Notes: generated by a model not told the origin, from the sequence alone. Counted from the first letter of the stretch, positions 37,302 to 45,907 are shown. The stretch: 64,000 nt of DNA from Helicobacter sp. 11S03491-1 (GCF_002272835.1 NZ_MLAO01000001.1:62001-126000), one strand, 5' to 3'. Numbers and translations are program-made.

Positions 37302-38372
37302 ATGCTTATCAATGTCAATAAGCCTTATTTGCCTGATCCTAAAAAATATCAAAAGTATCTTGATAGAATCTGGCAAACAAACCACTTAACCAATTTTGGA
37401 CCTCTAAGCAGAGAATTAGAGGAAAAGTTATGCGCTTATTTAGATGTAAAAAATCTATTGTTTGTCAATAATGGAACTATTGCACTCCAAATTGCTTATA
37501 CTCTTATGGGGTTAAAAAGTGGCGATGAAGTCATCACCACTCCTTTTAGCTTTGTAGCTACAACAAGCACCCTTTTGTGGGAGAAGCTCCAAACTCGATT
37601 TTGTGATATTGACAAAAATACCTTTTGCCTTCACAGCGATCTTCTTCCCTCACATATCACCCCACAAACAAAGGCAATTTTGCCTGTGCATGTTTTTGGC
37701 AATCCTTGTGATGTAGAAAATATTGAAAATATCGCTCAAAAACACCATCTCAAAGTCATTTATGATGCTGCCCATGCCTTTGGAGTAACCTATAAAAATA
37801 AAAGTATTTTTCACTATGGAGATGTAGCTACCCTTAGTTTCCATGCAACCAAGCTTTTCCACACTATTGAAGGAGGGGCTATTATTTGTAATGATAGCGC
37901 CATGATTGAAGAAGCCAAAAAAATCATTAATTTCGGACTTTTTAATAACTACCCTCAAACATTAGGTATCAATGCAAAAAATAGTGAATTTCATGCTGCT
38001 ATGGGATTGTGTATTTTAGAAGATATGGATTTCATTCTCCAAGAGAGACAAAAAATTTGGGAATATTATTACCGACATTTAAAAGATACTTATAGTATGC
38101 AAGAATGCAACCCTCATGCAAACAACAATTACCACTATTTCCCTATATTGTTTGAAGATGAAGGTAAGCTTACACAAGCCCTAGAGCGACTCAATCTTGA
38201 AAGTATCTTTCCCAGAAGATATTTTTATCCCAGTTTGGATACATTGAACTTCAACCCTTCAAGCTGCCCTTGCCCCATTTCCCAAGACATAGCAAGCAGG
38301 ATTTTATGCTTACCCTTGTATGTTGGACTTACTCAAGACGCACAAGACAAAATTATCCAACTCCTAAAATGA
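37302..38372 (+). CDS. DegT/DnrJ/EryC1 family sugar aminotransferase
   Basis: A 356-residue PLP enzyme that aminates keto-sugar nucleotides. It has the family outline: N-terminal GPLSRELEEKLCAYL, FVNNGTIALQIA, TTPFSFVATTST, the DAAHAFG strand and the PLP lysine in SFHATKLFHTIEGG. With rmlA 1 kb upstream the product is probably a dTDP-amino-dideoxyhexose whose amino group is then acylated by enzymes further on. 3- versus 4-amination cannot be told by eye. The next gene overlaps by 4 bp (ATGA). Confidence 0.92.
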   Translation: MLINVNKPYLPDPKKYQKYLDRIWQTNHLTNFGPLSRELEEKLCAYLDVKNLLFVNNGTIALQIAYTLMGLKSGDEVITTPFSFVATTSTLLWEKLQTRFCDIDKNTFCLHSDLLPSHITPQTKAILPVHVFGNPCDVENIENIAQKHHLKVIYDAAHAFGVTYKNKSIFHYGDVATLSFHATKLFHTIEGGAIICNDSAMIEEAKKIINFGLFNNYPQTLGINAKNSEFHAAMGLCILEDMDFILQERQKIWEYYYRHLKDTYSMQECNPHANNNYHYFPILFEDEGKLTQALERLNLESIFPRRYFYPSLDTLNFNPSSCPCPISQDIASRILCLPLYVGLTQDAQDKIIQLLK

Positions 38373-39419
38373 AACCGATTATAAAACTAAAAATACTTGA
38401 TTGGTGGAGGGGTGAAAAGTTCGAAGAAAATTATTTTGTCCAAAAACTTTCAGAAAAATATCACATTGTAGAAAGTCAAGACCCTGATTATGTCCTTTAT
38501 TCGGTATTTGGATATGAACATGCCAAATATGATTGTATCCGTATTTTTTTCACAGGCGAAAATATCTGCCCTGATTTTAATATTTGTGATTATGGCATTG
38601 GATTTAATCATCTGCATTTTGAAGACAGATATATCCGATACCCCTTATTTTTACTCTATGAAAAAGACCTCCAAAGAGCGATAAATAAACATCATTTTAC
38701 AGACAAAATCCTCAAAGACAAAAACAAATTCTGCAATTATATCTATTCTCACTCTAATAGCTCCCGCTTAAGAGAGGAATTTTTTGATTTTTTAAGTTTG
38801 TATAAACAAGTCGATAGCGCAGGATCTTATCGCAACAATATTGGAGGAGCATTGCCAATATTAAAGGGTGATTTTTCAAGCAGCAAGTATGAGTTCATGA
38901 AACACTACAAATTCAGTATCGCTTTTGAAAATTCCTCTACAAGCGGCTACATTACAGAAAAAATTCTCCAAGCTTTTGGAGCCCAAACTATACCTATTTA
39001 TTGGGGAGACACTACAATAAGTCAATGGGGGGGGGGGCATAAACAAAAAAGCCTTCATCAATGCCCATGATTTTAAAAATTTCGATGCCCTAGTCCAAAA
39101 AATCATCGAAATTGATAAGAATGATACTTTATTTATGGATATATTAAGAGAGCGTGTTTTTTATGATCAAAACTACCCGCATAAGAAACTCCGGGATTTG
39201 ATGGAATTTTTTGATCATATTTTTTCCCAAGACTTAGCCGGCGCAAATCGAAGGAAAAACCAACATTGGTTCAAAAACTATGATGGGGCTTATTTGCAAA
39301 TGACTTCTATGCTAAAAACAAAACAAAAAATAAGCCAAATGCGCTTTTTCAAGCTACTCAAAAAATTAGGGATTATTCATACCCTCAAATCCCTCTACAA
39401 AATGCTAAATCTAAAATAA
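38369..39419 (+). CDS. GT10 fucosyltransferase-type glycosyltransferase, phase-variable, OFF
   Basis: It starts at the ATG overlapping the aminotransferase stop. The first part (about 220 residues) has FFTGENICPDF, the FENSSTSGYITEKI acceptor/donor motif and PIYWGD, diagnostic for alpha-1,3/1,4-fucosyltransferase-like GT10 enzymes. An 11-G tract at 39027-39037 follows PIYWGDTTISQW and sends translation to a TGA at 39068-39070. The expected continuation (INKKAFINAHDFKNFDALV) is in another frame and runs to 39419. 10 or 13 G restore it. OFF as read, and the missing part includes conserved GT10 residues, so the short product is probably inactive. In H. pylori, fucosyltransferases are also phase-variable, through poly-C. 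Confidence 0.9.
39027..39037 (+). repeat. Poly-G tract 2 (11 G), GT10 gene
   Basis: The flanks are CAAT before and CATAAAC after. ON lengths are 10 or 13. Confidence 0.95.
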
Positions 39420-39469
39420 ATCATCAAATCCCACAAAATAAATCTATTCCAATCTCTAAACATTTAAGA

Positions 39470-39475
39470 TATAAT
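39470..39475 (+). promoter_or_regulatory. -10 box before the acyltransferase gene
   Basis: TATAAT in the context GATATAATTGCAA, the same 13 bases as before the oxide reductase gene. It lies 26 bp before the ATG at 39501. It may start a transcript through the acyl section. Confidence 0.55.
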
Positions 39476-39500
39476 TGCAATAAAAAATTTTAGGCACTCT

Positions 39501-40250
39501 ATGAATACCAGCTTTTATACTCAAGAAGAATTACAAAACCTGAACTTCAAATCCATAGGCAAAAACGTTCTTATAAGCAAAAAAGCAAGCATTTATCAAG
39601 CCCAAAATATTTCTATCAAATCCAATGTAAGGATTGATGATTTTGTTATCCTCTCAGGTCATATTGAGATTGGCAATTATGTTCATATCAGCACAGGAAG
39701 TGTCCTCATGTGCAAAGAAGAAGGGATTTATATTGAGGATTTTGCCTCTGTGAGTATCCACTCTAAGATACTTGGGAGTAGTGATGATTTTTTGGGAAAT
39801 GGGCTTGTGGGTCCTTGTGTAGATGAAAAATACAGGAGAATAACCTCAAAACCAATCGTGCTGGGAAAATATTCTCTCCTGGGATGCAATTCTATCATAT
39901 TGCCCGGGGGGAGCTTAGCAGAGGGGGTAAGTGTGGGGGCTTTGAGTCTGGTGAGTCGCCCGACAAAATCTTGGGGTGTTTATTTTGGCATCCCTGCCAG
40001 AAGAATCCTGGAGCGCAAAAAAGAAATTCTCAAGCTTGAAGAAGAATTTTTAAGCCAAAAATCTCAACGGGGGGGGGGGCAGGTAAAACTCATTCCTCCT
40101 TTAGCCTTTGCTTATTTTACTTATATCATCTTGATGACCTTATCCAAAGAACAAGCCAAAGCTATCAGATCCTCTATTTGCTTAGCTTCTTTTATGAACT
40201 CTATGACTTCTCCTTGTTATCCCTCTTATATTTCCAAAAGAAGTGCTTGA
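39501..40250 (+). CDS. Left-handed beta-helix acyltransferase with poly-G-dependent tail
   Basis: The body (about 190 residues) shows hexapeptide repeats (IGKNVLISKKASIY, IGNYVHIS, LGKYSLLGCNS, LPGGSLAEGVSVGA) and resembles sugar O/N-acetyltransferases of O-antigen loci. It probably acetylates an amino-sugar. An 11-G tract at 40069-40079 lies in the last codons of the body. With 11 G a 56-residue tail is added, ending in TGA at 40248-40250. With 10 G it stops at once (GGGR). With 9 or 12 G a different 57- to 58-residue tail ends in TGA at 40253-40255, overlapping the next ATG. The catalytic body is the same in all states. Confidence 0.8.
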   Translation: MNTSFYTQEELQNLNFKSIGKNVLISKKASIYQAQNISIKSNVRIDDFVILSGHIEIGNYVHISTGSVLMCKEEGIYIEDFASVSIHSKILGSSDDFLGNGLVGPCVDEKYRRITSKPIVLGKYSLLGCNSIILPGGSLAEGVSVGALSLVSRPTKSWGVYFGIPARRILERKKEILKLEEEFLSQKSQRGGGQVKLIPPLAFAYFTYIILMTLSKEQAKAIRSSICLASFMNSMTSPCYPSYISKRSA

Positions 40251-40597
40251 GATGAAAAATATCTTTTTTATTGGAGCAGGAGGATTTGGGAGTGAGTGTT
40301 ATCAGTATTTATCAGATGTGATGGCTACAGATAAAAGTATTGTTTTTAAAGGATTTCTTTCTACAAGCAATGATTTAGCTCCTTATGGATTGGAGTCGTT
40401 TTTTTTAGGGCATTATGATGATTATGATTTTCAAGAAGATGATTATATTGTTATTGCTATTGGTATGCCTTTGGCACGTTATAGACTTTATCATTTATTC
40501 AAACAAAGAGGGGTGAAGTTTTATAACTTGATTTCTCCAAAAGCTTTTGTTACCAATACCCATAATATTGGGGAAGGCAATATTATAGCGCCATTTA
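40057..40597 (+). repeat. Direct repeat A, copy 1 (541 bp)
   Basis: Identical to 42420-42959 by reading, apart from the G-tract length (11 versus 10). It begins 12 bases before the tract and ends inside the acyltransferase gene at ...GCGCCATTTA. The copy spans the tract, a 172-bp tail segment and the first 346 bp of the downstream gene. Confidence 0.93.
40069..40079 (+). repeat. Poly-G tract 3 (11 G), beta-helix acyltransferase tail
   Basis: The flanks are TCAAC before and CAGGTAAAAC after, the same as tract 4. Frames are described under the gene. Confidence 0.95.
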
Positions 40598-40899
40598 GTG
40601 GCATTGGCTTAAATACTCTGATAGGAAATGCCAATATCATTGGAATGTATGCCTTAGTAGGGCATGATTGCAAGGTAGGGAATTATAATTTTATCAGCTC
40701 TTATGTTTCTTTTGGTGGGGGAGCAAGCGTGGGTGATTCGAATTTCCTCGCGCACAAAGTAACCCTCACGCCCAAAACAAACATTACCCATAACTGCATC
40801 ATTTCGGCAAATTCAGTCGTATCCAAACAACTCAAACCCAACTCTATCGCCCTTGGTAACCCTGCAGAAGTCATCGGCACAAATAAGGAGAACTCATGA
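40252..40899 (+). CDS. NeuD/PglD-like sugar acyltransferase, paralogue 1
   Basis: A 215-residue enzyme. The N-terminal Rossmann-like part has FFIGAGGFGSECYQYL. The C-terminal left-handed beta-helix has NTHNIGEGNIIAPFS and GNANIIGMYALVGHD, which includes a likely catalytic His, and ends GNPAEVIG. I start at the ATG at 40252, overlapping the alternative tail frame of the gene before. Residues 1 to about 115 are identical to the paralogue at 42614, coded by the direct repeat. The C-terminal halves differ. The next gene is an acyl carrier protein with a 4-bp overlap, so the acyl donor may be an acyl-ACP and not only acetyl-CoA. Confidence 0.85.
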   Translation: MKNIFFIGAGGFGSECYQYLSDVMATDKSIVFKGFLSTSNDLAPYGLESFFLGHYDDYDFQEDDYIVIAIGMPLARYRLYHLFKQRGVKFYNLISPKAFVTNTHNIGEGNIIAPFSGIGLNTLIGNANIIGMYALVGHDCKVGNYNFISSYVSFGGGASVGDSNFLAHKVTLTPKTNITHNCIISANSVVSKQLKPNSIALGNPAEVIGTNKENS

Positions 40900-41132
40900 A
40901 CAAAACAGAAGAAAAAATCAAGCAAATCATCTGCGAACTTAGGGTAGATATTGAACCTGCTGAAGATACACAATTTATTGAGGATGGGATATTTGACTCT
41001 TTTGATATTGTATCTTTGGTGGCATCTTTAGACAAAGAATTCCAAATCTCTATTGATGGGAGTAAAATTACGCCTCATTATTTCAACACCATTGCAGATA
41101 TTGCCAAATTGGTTGAGGAAAGCAAAAGATGA
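40896..41132 (+). CDS. Acyl carrier protein 1 of the glycan locus
   Basis: A 78-residue carrier with the phosphopantetheine serine in IFDSFDIVSL (Ser35). It starts with ATGA overlapping the previous stop and has AAGGAG. The sequence is unlike housekeeping AcpP. It is placed between an acyltransferase and a ketoacyl synthase, so it should carry the acyl group made by that synthase. Confidence 0.88.
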   Translation: MNKTEEKIKQIICELRVDIEPAEDTQFIEDGIFDSFDIVSLVASLDKEFQISIDGSKITPHYFNTIADIAKLVEESKR

Positions 41133-42211
41133 ATTTCAGATTTTATAACAAAAAAATCTCCTCTATTATTTCTATTTTGCCCAAAAATGAAAGCTACTTT
41201 GATGATGAAATTAAAAACTATAATTTTCCCCCTAAAAAATCTCAAATACTCAAAGAATTGATGGGTTATCATAAACACAGAATTTCCGGCGAAAACCAAC
41301 TTGCTTCTGATTTTATCATCAAAGGCTTCAAGCAACTTTTTGAAGACAAAATCATCAACCCCGACGAAATTGATGCTTTTATTTATATTACTCAATCTCC
41401 TGATTATCTCATCCCACAAACTTCAACTATCATACAAGATAAGGTCGGGTTAAAAAAAGATATTTTATGTTTTGACTTCAATCAAGGCTGCGCCGGTTTT
41501 ATACATGGATTATTCCAAGCATTTTTTATGCTCGATAATCCCAATATCCACAAAGTAGCTATAGCCAATACAGATATTTTAAGCAAAAAAGTCAATAAAA
41601 GAGACAGGAATAGCTACCCGCTTGTAGGCGATGGAGGCAGCATCACTATTGTAGAAAAAATTGCACAAAAAGATGAAAGCAAACAAGAGATTTTTTGCTA
41701 TAACAAAACCTTTGGCGAAAATGCGCTCGCTATCCACATCCCCGCAGGAGGGTTCAAACTTCCAAGCAATCCCAAAAGCTCCCAAGATTTTCAAGACAAA
41801 GATGGCAATATCAGAAATTTGGACAATTTGGTGATGGAGGGGGCTTCAGTGTTTAGCTTCGTCCAAGAATATGTCCCAAAGATGGTAGAATCACTCCTCC
41901 AAGATGCTCACCTCAAAAAAGAAGAGATTGATTATTATATTTTTCACCAACCCAATAAATTTATGCTTCAAAAGCTTGCGGATAAATTAAAAATCTCTTA
42001 TGAAAAAATGCCTAATAATATTGTAGAAAATTTTGGCAATGGAAGTGGGATAACTATCCCCTTAAATTTGTGCTTCAACCTCACTGAAGAACTAAAATCA
42101 CAGCCCCTAAAATTATGTTTAGGTGGGTTTGGGGTGGGGCTAACTTTATCCGGGATTATCATGGATATCAACAAAATCCCCTATCTTAATATCATCACTA
42201 TGGAGGAATAA
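41129..42211 (+). CDS. Ketoacyl-ACP synthase III-like enzyme of the glycan locus
   Basis: A 360-residue thiolase-fold condensing enzyme. The active Cys is in FNQGCAGFIHG (Cys121), the His in IFHQPNKFML and the Asn in VENFGNGSG. All three catalytic residues are present. It overlaps the ACP gene by 4 bp. Probably it makes a short 3-ketoacyl-ACP that a nearby SDR reduces to a 3-hydroxyacyl group. The C. jejuni flagellar glycosylation locus has a comparable fabH2-acpP3 pair (Cj1303-Cj1304). Confidence 0.9.
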   Translation: MNFRFYNKKISSIISILPKNESYFDDEIKNYNFPPKKSQILKELMGYHKHRISGENQLASDFIIKGFKQLFEDKIINPDEIDAFIYITQSPDYLIPQTSTIIQDKVGLKKDILCFDFNQGCAGFIHGLFQAFFMLDNPNIHKVAIANTDILSKKVNKRDRNSYPLVGDGGSITIVEKIAQKDESKQEIFCYNKTFGENALAIHIPAGGFKLPSNPKSSQDFQDKDGNIRNLDNLVMEGASVFSFVQEYVPKMVESLLQDAHLKKEEIDYYIFHQPNKFMLQKLADKLKISYEKMPNNIVENFGNGSGITIPLNLCFNLTEELKSQPLKLCLGGFGVGLTLSGIIMDINKIPYLNIITMEE

Positions 42212-42448
42212 ATGCAGCCCCTTACAGACAAACTTCAAGAATTGCTTGATATCCCAACCTTGCAACCTAATGAAGCACTCTGTTGTTTTGAAGAATGGGA
42301 TAGTTTGGCAATGATCGCCCTTATGTCATACGCGCAAAAGCACTATGGTGTTTTTATCAATCTTGATGAACTCTGCAGCGCTCAAACACTTCAAGATATT
42401 TGTGATCTCATTGAAACTAAAAAATCTCAACGGGGGGGGGGCAGGTAA
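42212..42448 (+). CDS. Acyl carrier protein 2, poly-G in last codons
   Basis: A 78-residue carrier with EEWDSLAMIAL (Ser31). It starts at the base after the synthase stop, with GGAGGAATAAATG. The 10-G tract at 42432-42441 sits in its last codons and gives GGGR then stop. With 11 or 12 G long tails are added. The sequence from 12 bases before the tract onward is copied from (or to) 40057-40597. So the natural C-terminus of this carrier may have been replaced by recombination; helix 4 appears complete before it. Confidence 0.85.
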   Translation: MQPLTDKLQELLDIPTLQPNEALCCFEEWDSLAMIALMSYAQKHYGVFINLDELCSAQTLQDICDLIETKKSQRGGGR

Positions 42449-42959
42449 AACTCATTCCTCCTTTAGCCTTTGCTTATTTTACTTATATCATCTTGATGAC
42501 CTTATCCAAAGAACAAGCCAAAGCTATCAGATCCTCTATTTGCTTAGCTTCTTTTATGAACTCTATGACTTCTCCTTGTTATCCCTCTTATATTTCCAAA
42601 AGAAGTGCTTGAGATGAAAAATATCTTTTTTATTGGAGCAGGAGGATTTGGGAGTGAGTGTTATCAGTATTTATCAGATGTGATGGCTACAGATAAAAGT
42701 ATTGTTTTTAAAGGATTTCTTTCTACAAGCAATGATTTAGCTCCTTATGGATTGGAGTCGTTTTTTTTAGGGCATTATGATGATTATGATTTTCAAGAAG
42801 ATGATTATATTGTTATTGCTATTGGTATGCCTTTGGCACGTTATAGACTTTATCATTTATTCAAACAAAGAGGGGTGAAGTTTTATAACTTGATTTCTCC
42901 AAAAGCTTTTGTTACCAATACCCATAATATTGGGGAAGGCAATATTATAGCGCCATTTA
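42420..42959 (+). repeat. Direct repeat A, copy 2 (540 bp)
   Basis: Identical to 40057-40597 except for one G in the tract. It ends where the two acyltransferase paralogues diverge (after CGCCATTTA). Confidence 0.93.
42432..42441 (+). repeat. Poly-G tract 4 (10 G), ACP 2 tail
   Basis: The flanks equal tract 3. The one-base length difference between two otherwise identical copies shows that the tract changes faster than its surroundings. Confidence 0.95.
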
Positions 42960-43270
42960 ATTCTATCGCCGCAAATGTCAAAATAGGTATTGGTAATATC
43001 GTCAATGGATTTTGTGCAATAGGACATGATTGTGTTATTGGAAATTTCAACGTCATCAATTCCCACTGTGGGTTTGGAGGATTTACCTCAATGGGGAATG
43101 GAAACTATGCAGGTATGGGAACTATGTTTTTCCCAAAATCAAAAATTGGCGACAACTGCAAAATTTCAGGGGCAAGTGTTGTTTTTAAACGTATCAAAAA
43201 TAACTCCATCGCATTTGGTAACCCTGCTGAAGTCATCGGACAAAACGAATTCTTTAATTTTAACCCATAA
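42614..43270 (+). CDS. NeuD/PglD-like sugar acyltransferase, paralogue 2
   Basis: A 218-residue paralogue of the 40252 gene with an identical first 115 or so residues and a different beta-helix half (NVKIGIGNIVNGFCAIGHDC, GNFNVINSHCGFGG, ending FGNPAEVIG). The shared part binds the sugar nucleotide in this family. The changed half holds the acyl-donor groove and catalytic His. The pair could therefore act on the same sugar with different acyl donors. It is followed after 15 bp by another ACP gene. Confidence 0.85.
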   Translation: MKNIFFIGAGGFGSECYQYLSDVMATDKSIVFKGFLSTSNDLAPYGLESFFLGHYDDYDFQEDDYIVIAIGMPLARYRLYHLFKQRGVKFYNLISPKAFVTNTHNIGEGNIIAPFNSIAANVKIGIGNIVNGFCAIGHDCVIGNFNVINSHCGFGGFTSMGNGNYAGMGTMFFPKSKIGDNCKISGASVVFKRIKNNSIAFGNPAEVIGQNEFFNFNP

Positions 43271-43285
43271 AACAAGGAGTAACAA

Positions 43286-43501
43286 ATGGAAAAAATCTAT
43301 AAAAAACTGCAAGATATACTAGAGCTTGATGTTATCAATGATAAAGATTTATTAGAGGATTTTGAAGATTGGGATAGTCTCAGCATCATTACACTGATTA
43401 CATTTTTGGATAAAGAATACGGCATAGTGCTTTATACCAATGAAATCAAATCAGCCAAAACTGTAGGTGATCTGGTCGCACTCATCCAAAAGAAACGATA
43501 A
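43286..43501 (+). CDS. Acyl carrier protein 3
   Basis: A 71-residue carrier with FEDWDSLSIIT (Ser31), AAGGAG upstream and a stop overlapping the next ATG by 1 base. It is related to ACP 2 in the E/D-WDSL core. The carrier is placed between an acyltransferase and an SDR. Confidence 0.88.
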   Translation: MEKIYKKLQDILELDVINDKDLLEDFEDWDSLSIITLITFLDKEYGIVLYTNEIKSAKTVGDLVALIQKKR

Positions 43502-44217
43502 TGAACTCCTATATTTTGCTCACAGGGGCAAATTCCGGAATCGGTCAAACCATAGCAAAAAAACTCTCCATTAAGCACAATTTGATTTTATGTGCCAGAG
43601 ACACAAACAGACTTCAATCAACACGCAACTCACTACACAATCCCAAAAATCACAAAATATTTTTAGCCGATCTCAACGACATTACATCACTTGAGAAATC
43701 AATACATTTGCTACTTCAAGAGATGGAAATTGAATCTTTTATCCATTGTGCAGGTATCAACTACGCTTCTTATGCGAAAAAATTCAGTTATGAAGAAATG
43801 CTTTTTTGTGCAAATGTCAACCTCTATTCTGCAATGAGTATCTGCAAGGCTCTATTGAAAAAAAATACAAAAAAATACTTGAAGAATATCATCTTCATCT
43901 CAAGTATTGCAAGCAAAAAATGTGAGGCCGGAGATGGATTTTATGCTTCTACTAAGGCAGGATTAGATGCTTATATGAAAAGCTTGAGTTTAGAGCTTGC
44001 CCCTGAAATTAAAGTCAATTCAATCTTGCCCGGTACTATATTTGACACCAAAATGGCAAAAATCATTTATGATTCACAAACCAAAGAAAGGGTTCTTAAA
44101 AAATACCCTTTAGGGGAAGGGAGAGTAGAGGATATTGCAGAAGCGGTGGCATTTTTGCTCCAATCCGGATGGATCACCGGTCAGCAAATTGTTGTTGATG
44201 GTGGCTATAGCGTTTAA
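43501..44217 (+). CDS. Short-chain dehydrogenase/reductase 1 (FabG-like)
   Basis: A 238-residue NAD(P)H enzyme. The cofactor motif is TGANSGIGQ, with HCAG, then the catalytic Ser in ISSIASK and Tyr/Lys in YASTKAG, and a WITGQQIVVDGG end. It sits between ACP genes, so reduction of a ketoacyl-ACP to a hydroxyacyl-ACP is likely. Acting on a sugar is the alternative. Confidence 0.9.
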   Translation: MNSYILLTGANSGIGQTIAKKLSIKHNLILCARDTNRLQSTRNSLHNPKNHKIFLADLNDITSLEKSIHLLLQEMEIESFIHCAGINYASYAKKFSYEEMLFCANVNLYSAMSICKALLKKNTKKYLKNIIFISSIASKKCEAGDGFYASTKAGLDAYMKSLSLELAPEIKVNSILPGTIFDTKMAKIIYDSQTKERVLKKYPLGEGRVEDIAEAVAFLLQSGWITGQQIVVDGGYSV

Positions 44218-44225
44218 GGAAAACT

Positions 44226-45071
44226 ATGGAAGAAAACAATCTCATCTTATTTACCCATCAGAACAACCCTATTACCAAAAATGACATTGCCCAAGCCCTA
44301 ATGGAAATCAAAGCCCAAGAGTGCGATTATTTATTTATCCACTCTGAGCTAAGCTTTGGAATTCCCAATGCCGCATTGTCAAAACAAGAATTACTGGGGC
44401 ATCTTTTTGATATTTTTGCTTCATTAAATGTGGCTAATTTGATCGTCCCTACTTTTAGTTTTAGCTTTTGCGCTAAAGAAGATTTTGATCCTTGCCACAC
44501 CAAATCCCCCATGGGAATTTTGAGTGAATATTTTAGGAAACTCCCACAAGCCAAACGCACTCTAGATCCCCTCATGTCTTGCGCGCTTATTGGCAAAGAT
44601 ACCACGCTTCTGGATATTGGCAAACACTCTTGCGGGAAAGGATCTGTTTTTGACAAACTCCACCACAAACAACACGTTAAATTTCTCTTCTTTGGCAATA
44701 GAGTTTGTGATTGCTTCACTTATTCTCATTATATAGAAAAAATGCTAGAAGTCCCCTACCGGTATGACAAAAACTTTGAAGGGAATATAATTTTACCAAA
44801 TGCGATCAAAAAAGAGACTTTTATTTTGCCTGTGAGGTATGCTAATGTAGAAGCCTTTAAAGATGACACTCTCAACAAAACTCTCAATAGCTATCATGCC
44901 ATCAAAGAAGCCAAAATCGGCAAAACACAAATCCAAATCGTTGATGAAAAAACTTCTTTTGACACCATCACTCAAGCAATTTCAGACAATATAGATTTCA
45001 TGCTTGAATACCCTTATCCTAGAGATTTTCTAGATAAAACTTATATTTATGAAAAAAAGACAGCCCTATGA
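44226..45071 (+). CDS. AAC(3)-fold N-acyltransferase
   Basis: A 281-residue protein of the antibiotic-NAT family (YLFIHSELSFG, IVPTFSFSFC, TKSPMGILSEYFRKLP, RTLDPLMSCALIG). In glycan loci such proteins acylate amino sugars. Similar genes occur in the C. jejuni flagellar modification locus (Cj1296-Cj1298). AAGGAA precedes the ATG. It should not be read as a resistance gene. It overlaps the next gene by 4 bp. Confidence 0.82.
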   Translation: MEENNLILFTHQNNPITKNDIAQALMEIKAQECDYLFIHSELSFGIPNAALSKQELLGHLFDIFASLNVANLIVPTFSFSFCAKEDFDPCHTKSPMGILSEYFRKLPQAKRTLDPLMSCALIGKDTTLLDIGKHSCGKGSVFDKLHHKQHVKFLFFGNRVCDCFTYSHYIEKMLEVPYRYDKNFEGNIILPNAIKKETFILPVRYANVEAFKDDTLNKTLNSYHAIKEAKIGKTQIQIVDEKTSFDTITQAISDNIDFMLEYPYPRDFLDKTYIYEKKTAL

Positions 45072-45779
45072 AATACGTATTCTTGACAGGAGCAAGTTCG
45101 GATATTGGCACTCAAATTGCCACTACTTTATCCAAAACTTATCCCCTACTTCTCTGCGGCAGAGAAGAAAAATCTCTCGATAAAATCTTACCCCAATTAG
45201 ATCCCAAACAACCCCATCAAAAACTTCTCCTGGATTGCAACCAAATAGCAACTATTAAGCCACAATTACAGAATTTCTTAGGGGGGGGGGGGGATAATAG
45301 AATCCTTTGTCCATTGCGCAGGAAATTCAAATTTTGGCTCTATCAAACATTTTGATTATTCCTATGCCCTAGAGACATTCAATATCAATCTTTTCTCTTG
45401 TTGTGAGATCATGGCTGCTTTGCTCAAAAAACCCAATCAAAATCATCTCAAAAATGTTATCCTCATCTCAAGTATCAGCGCAAAAATAGGCTATAAAGGA
45501 ACTTCTGTCTATGCTGCTTCCAAGGCGGGGTTGGACTCTTTAAGCAGGAGTTTATCCCACGAACTCTCTCCCCAAGTAAGGATAAACTCTATTATATTAG
45601 GCAATATCCAAACACGCGCTACCCAACATCTCCAAGATACTCTTTTGGCCCCTCCATTAGGAGTAGGGAAACCTCAAGATGTATCTTATTTGGTAGAATT
45701 CTTGCTTTCTGCGCGCTCCGGTTGGATAACAGGGCAAAATATTGTCCTTGATGGGGGTAAAACCTCCGTTGGGTATTAA
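45068..45779 (+). CDS. Short-chain dehydrogenase/reductase 2, phase-variable, OFF
   Basis: The N-terminal part has TGASSDIGTQIA. A 13-G tract at 45281-45293 then shifts translation to a TGA at 45353-45355. The continuation in another frame (IIESFVHCAGNSNF, ISSISAK, YAASKAG, GWITGQNIVLDGG) is intact to 45779. 12 G would join both into a typical SDR of about 236 residues. As read the catalytic Ser-Tyr-Lys is missing, so OFF. Closely similar in layout to SDR 1, with which it may be a functional alternative. Confidence 0.9.
45281..45293 (+). repeat. Poly-G tract 5 (13 G), SDR 2
   Basis: The longest tract. The flanks are TTCTTA before and ATAATAG after; the only tract not followed by C. ON length is 12 or 15. 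Confidence 0.95.
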
Positions 45780-45791
45780 GCACGGTTGTGC

Positions 45792-45797
45792 TATAAT
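45792..45797 (+). promoter_or_regulatory. -10 box before the adenylation gene
   Basis: TGCTATAAT, an extended -10, lies in the 128-bp gap after SDR 2. It could start a second transcript from 45908 on. Confidence 0.5.
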
Positions 45798-45907
45798 TAC
45801 GAAAATTTTATCAAAATAATTAAAAAGCGCCATCGTGGTAATCACATTCAGTACTGAAATAAAAAAGCCTTATAGCGCAAAAAATAAATCAAATAAACAG
45901 GTCTTAG

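Noticed and set aside
40057-42959. Insertion sequence behind the duplication
   Set aside because: No transposase, terminal inverted repeats or target-site duplication were seen. The edges fit homologous or tract-mediated recombination.
44226-45071. Aminoglycoside resistance gene
   Set aside because: The AAC(3) fold is also used by acyltransferases of glycan loci. The setting between SDR genes and carriers argues for sugar acylation.
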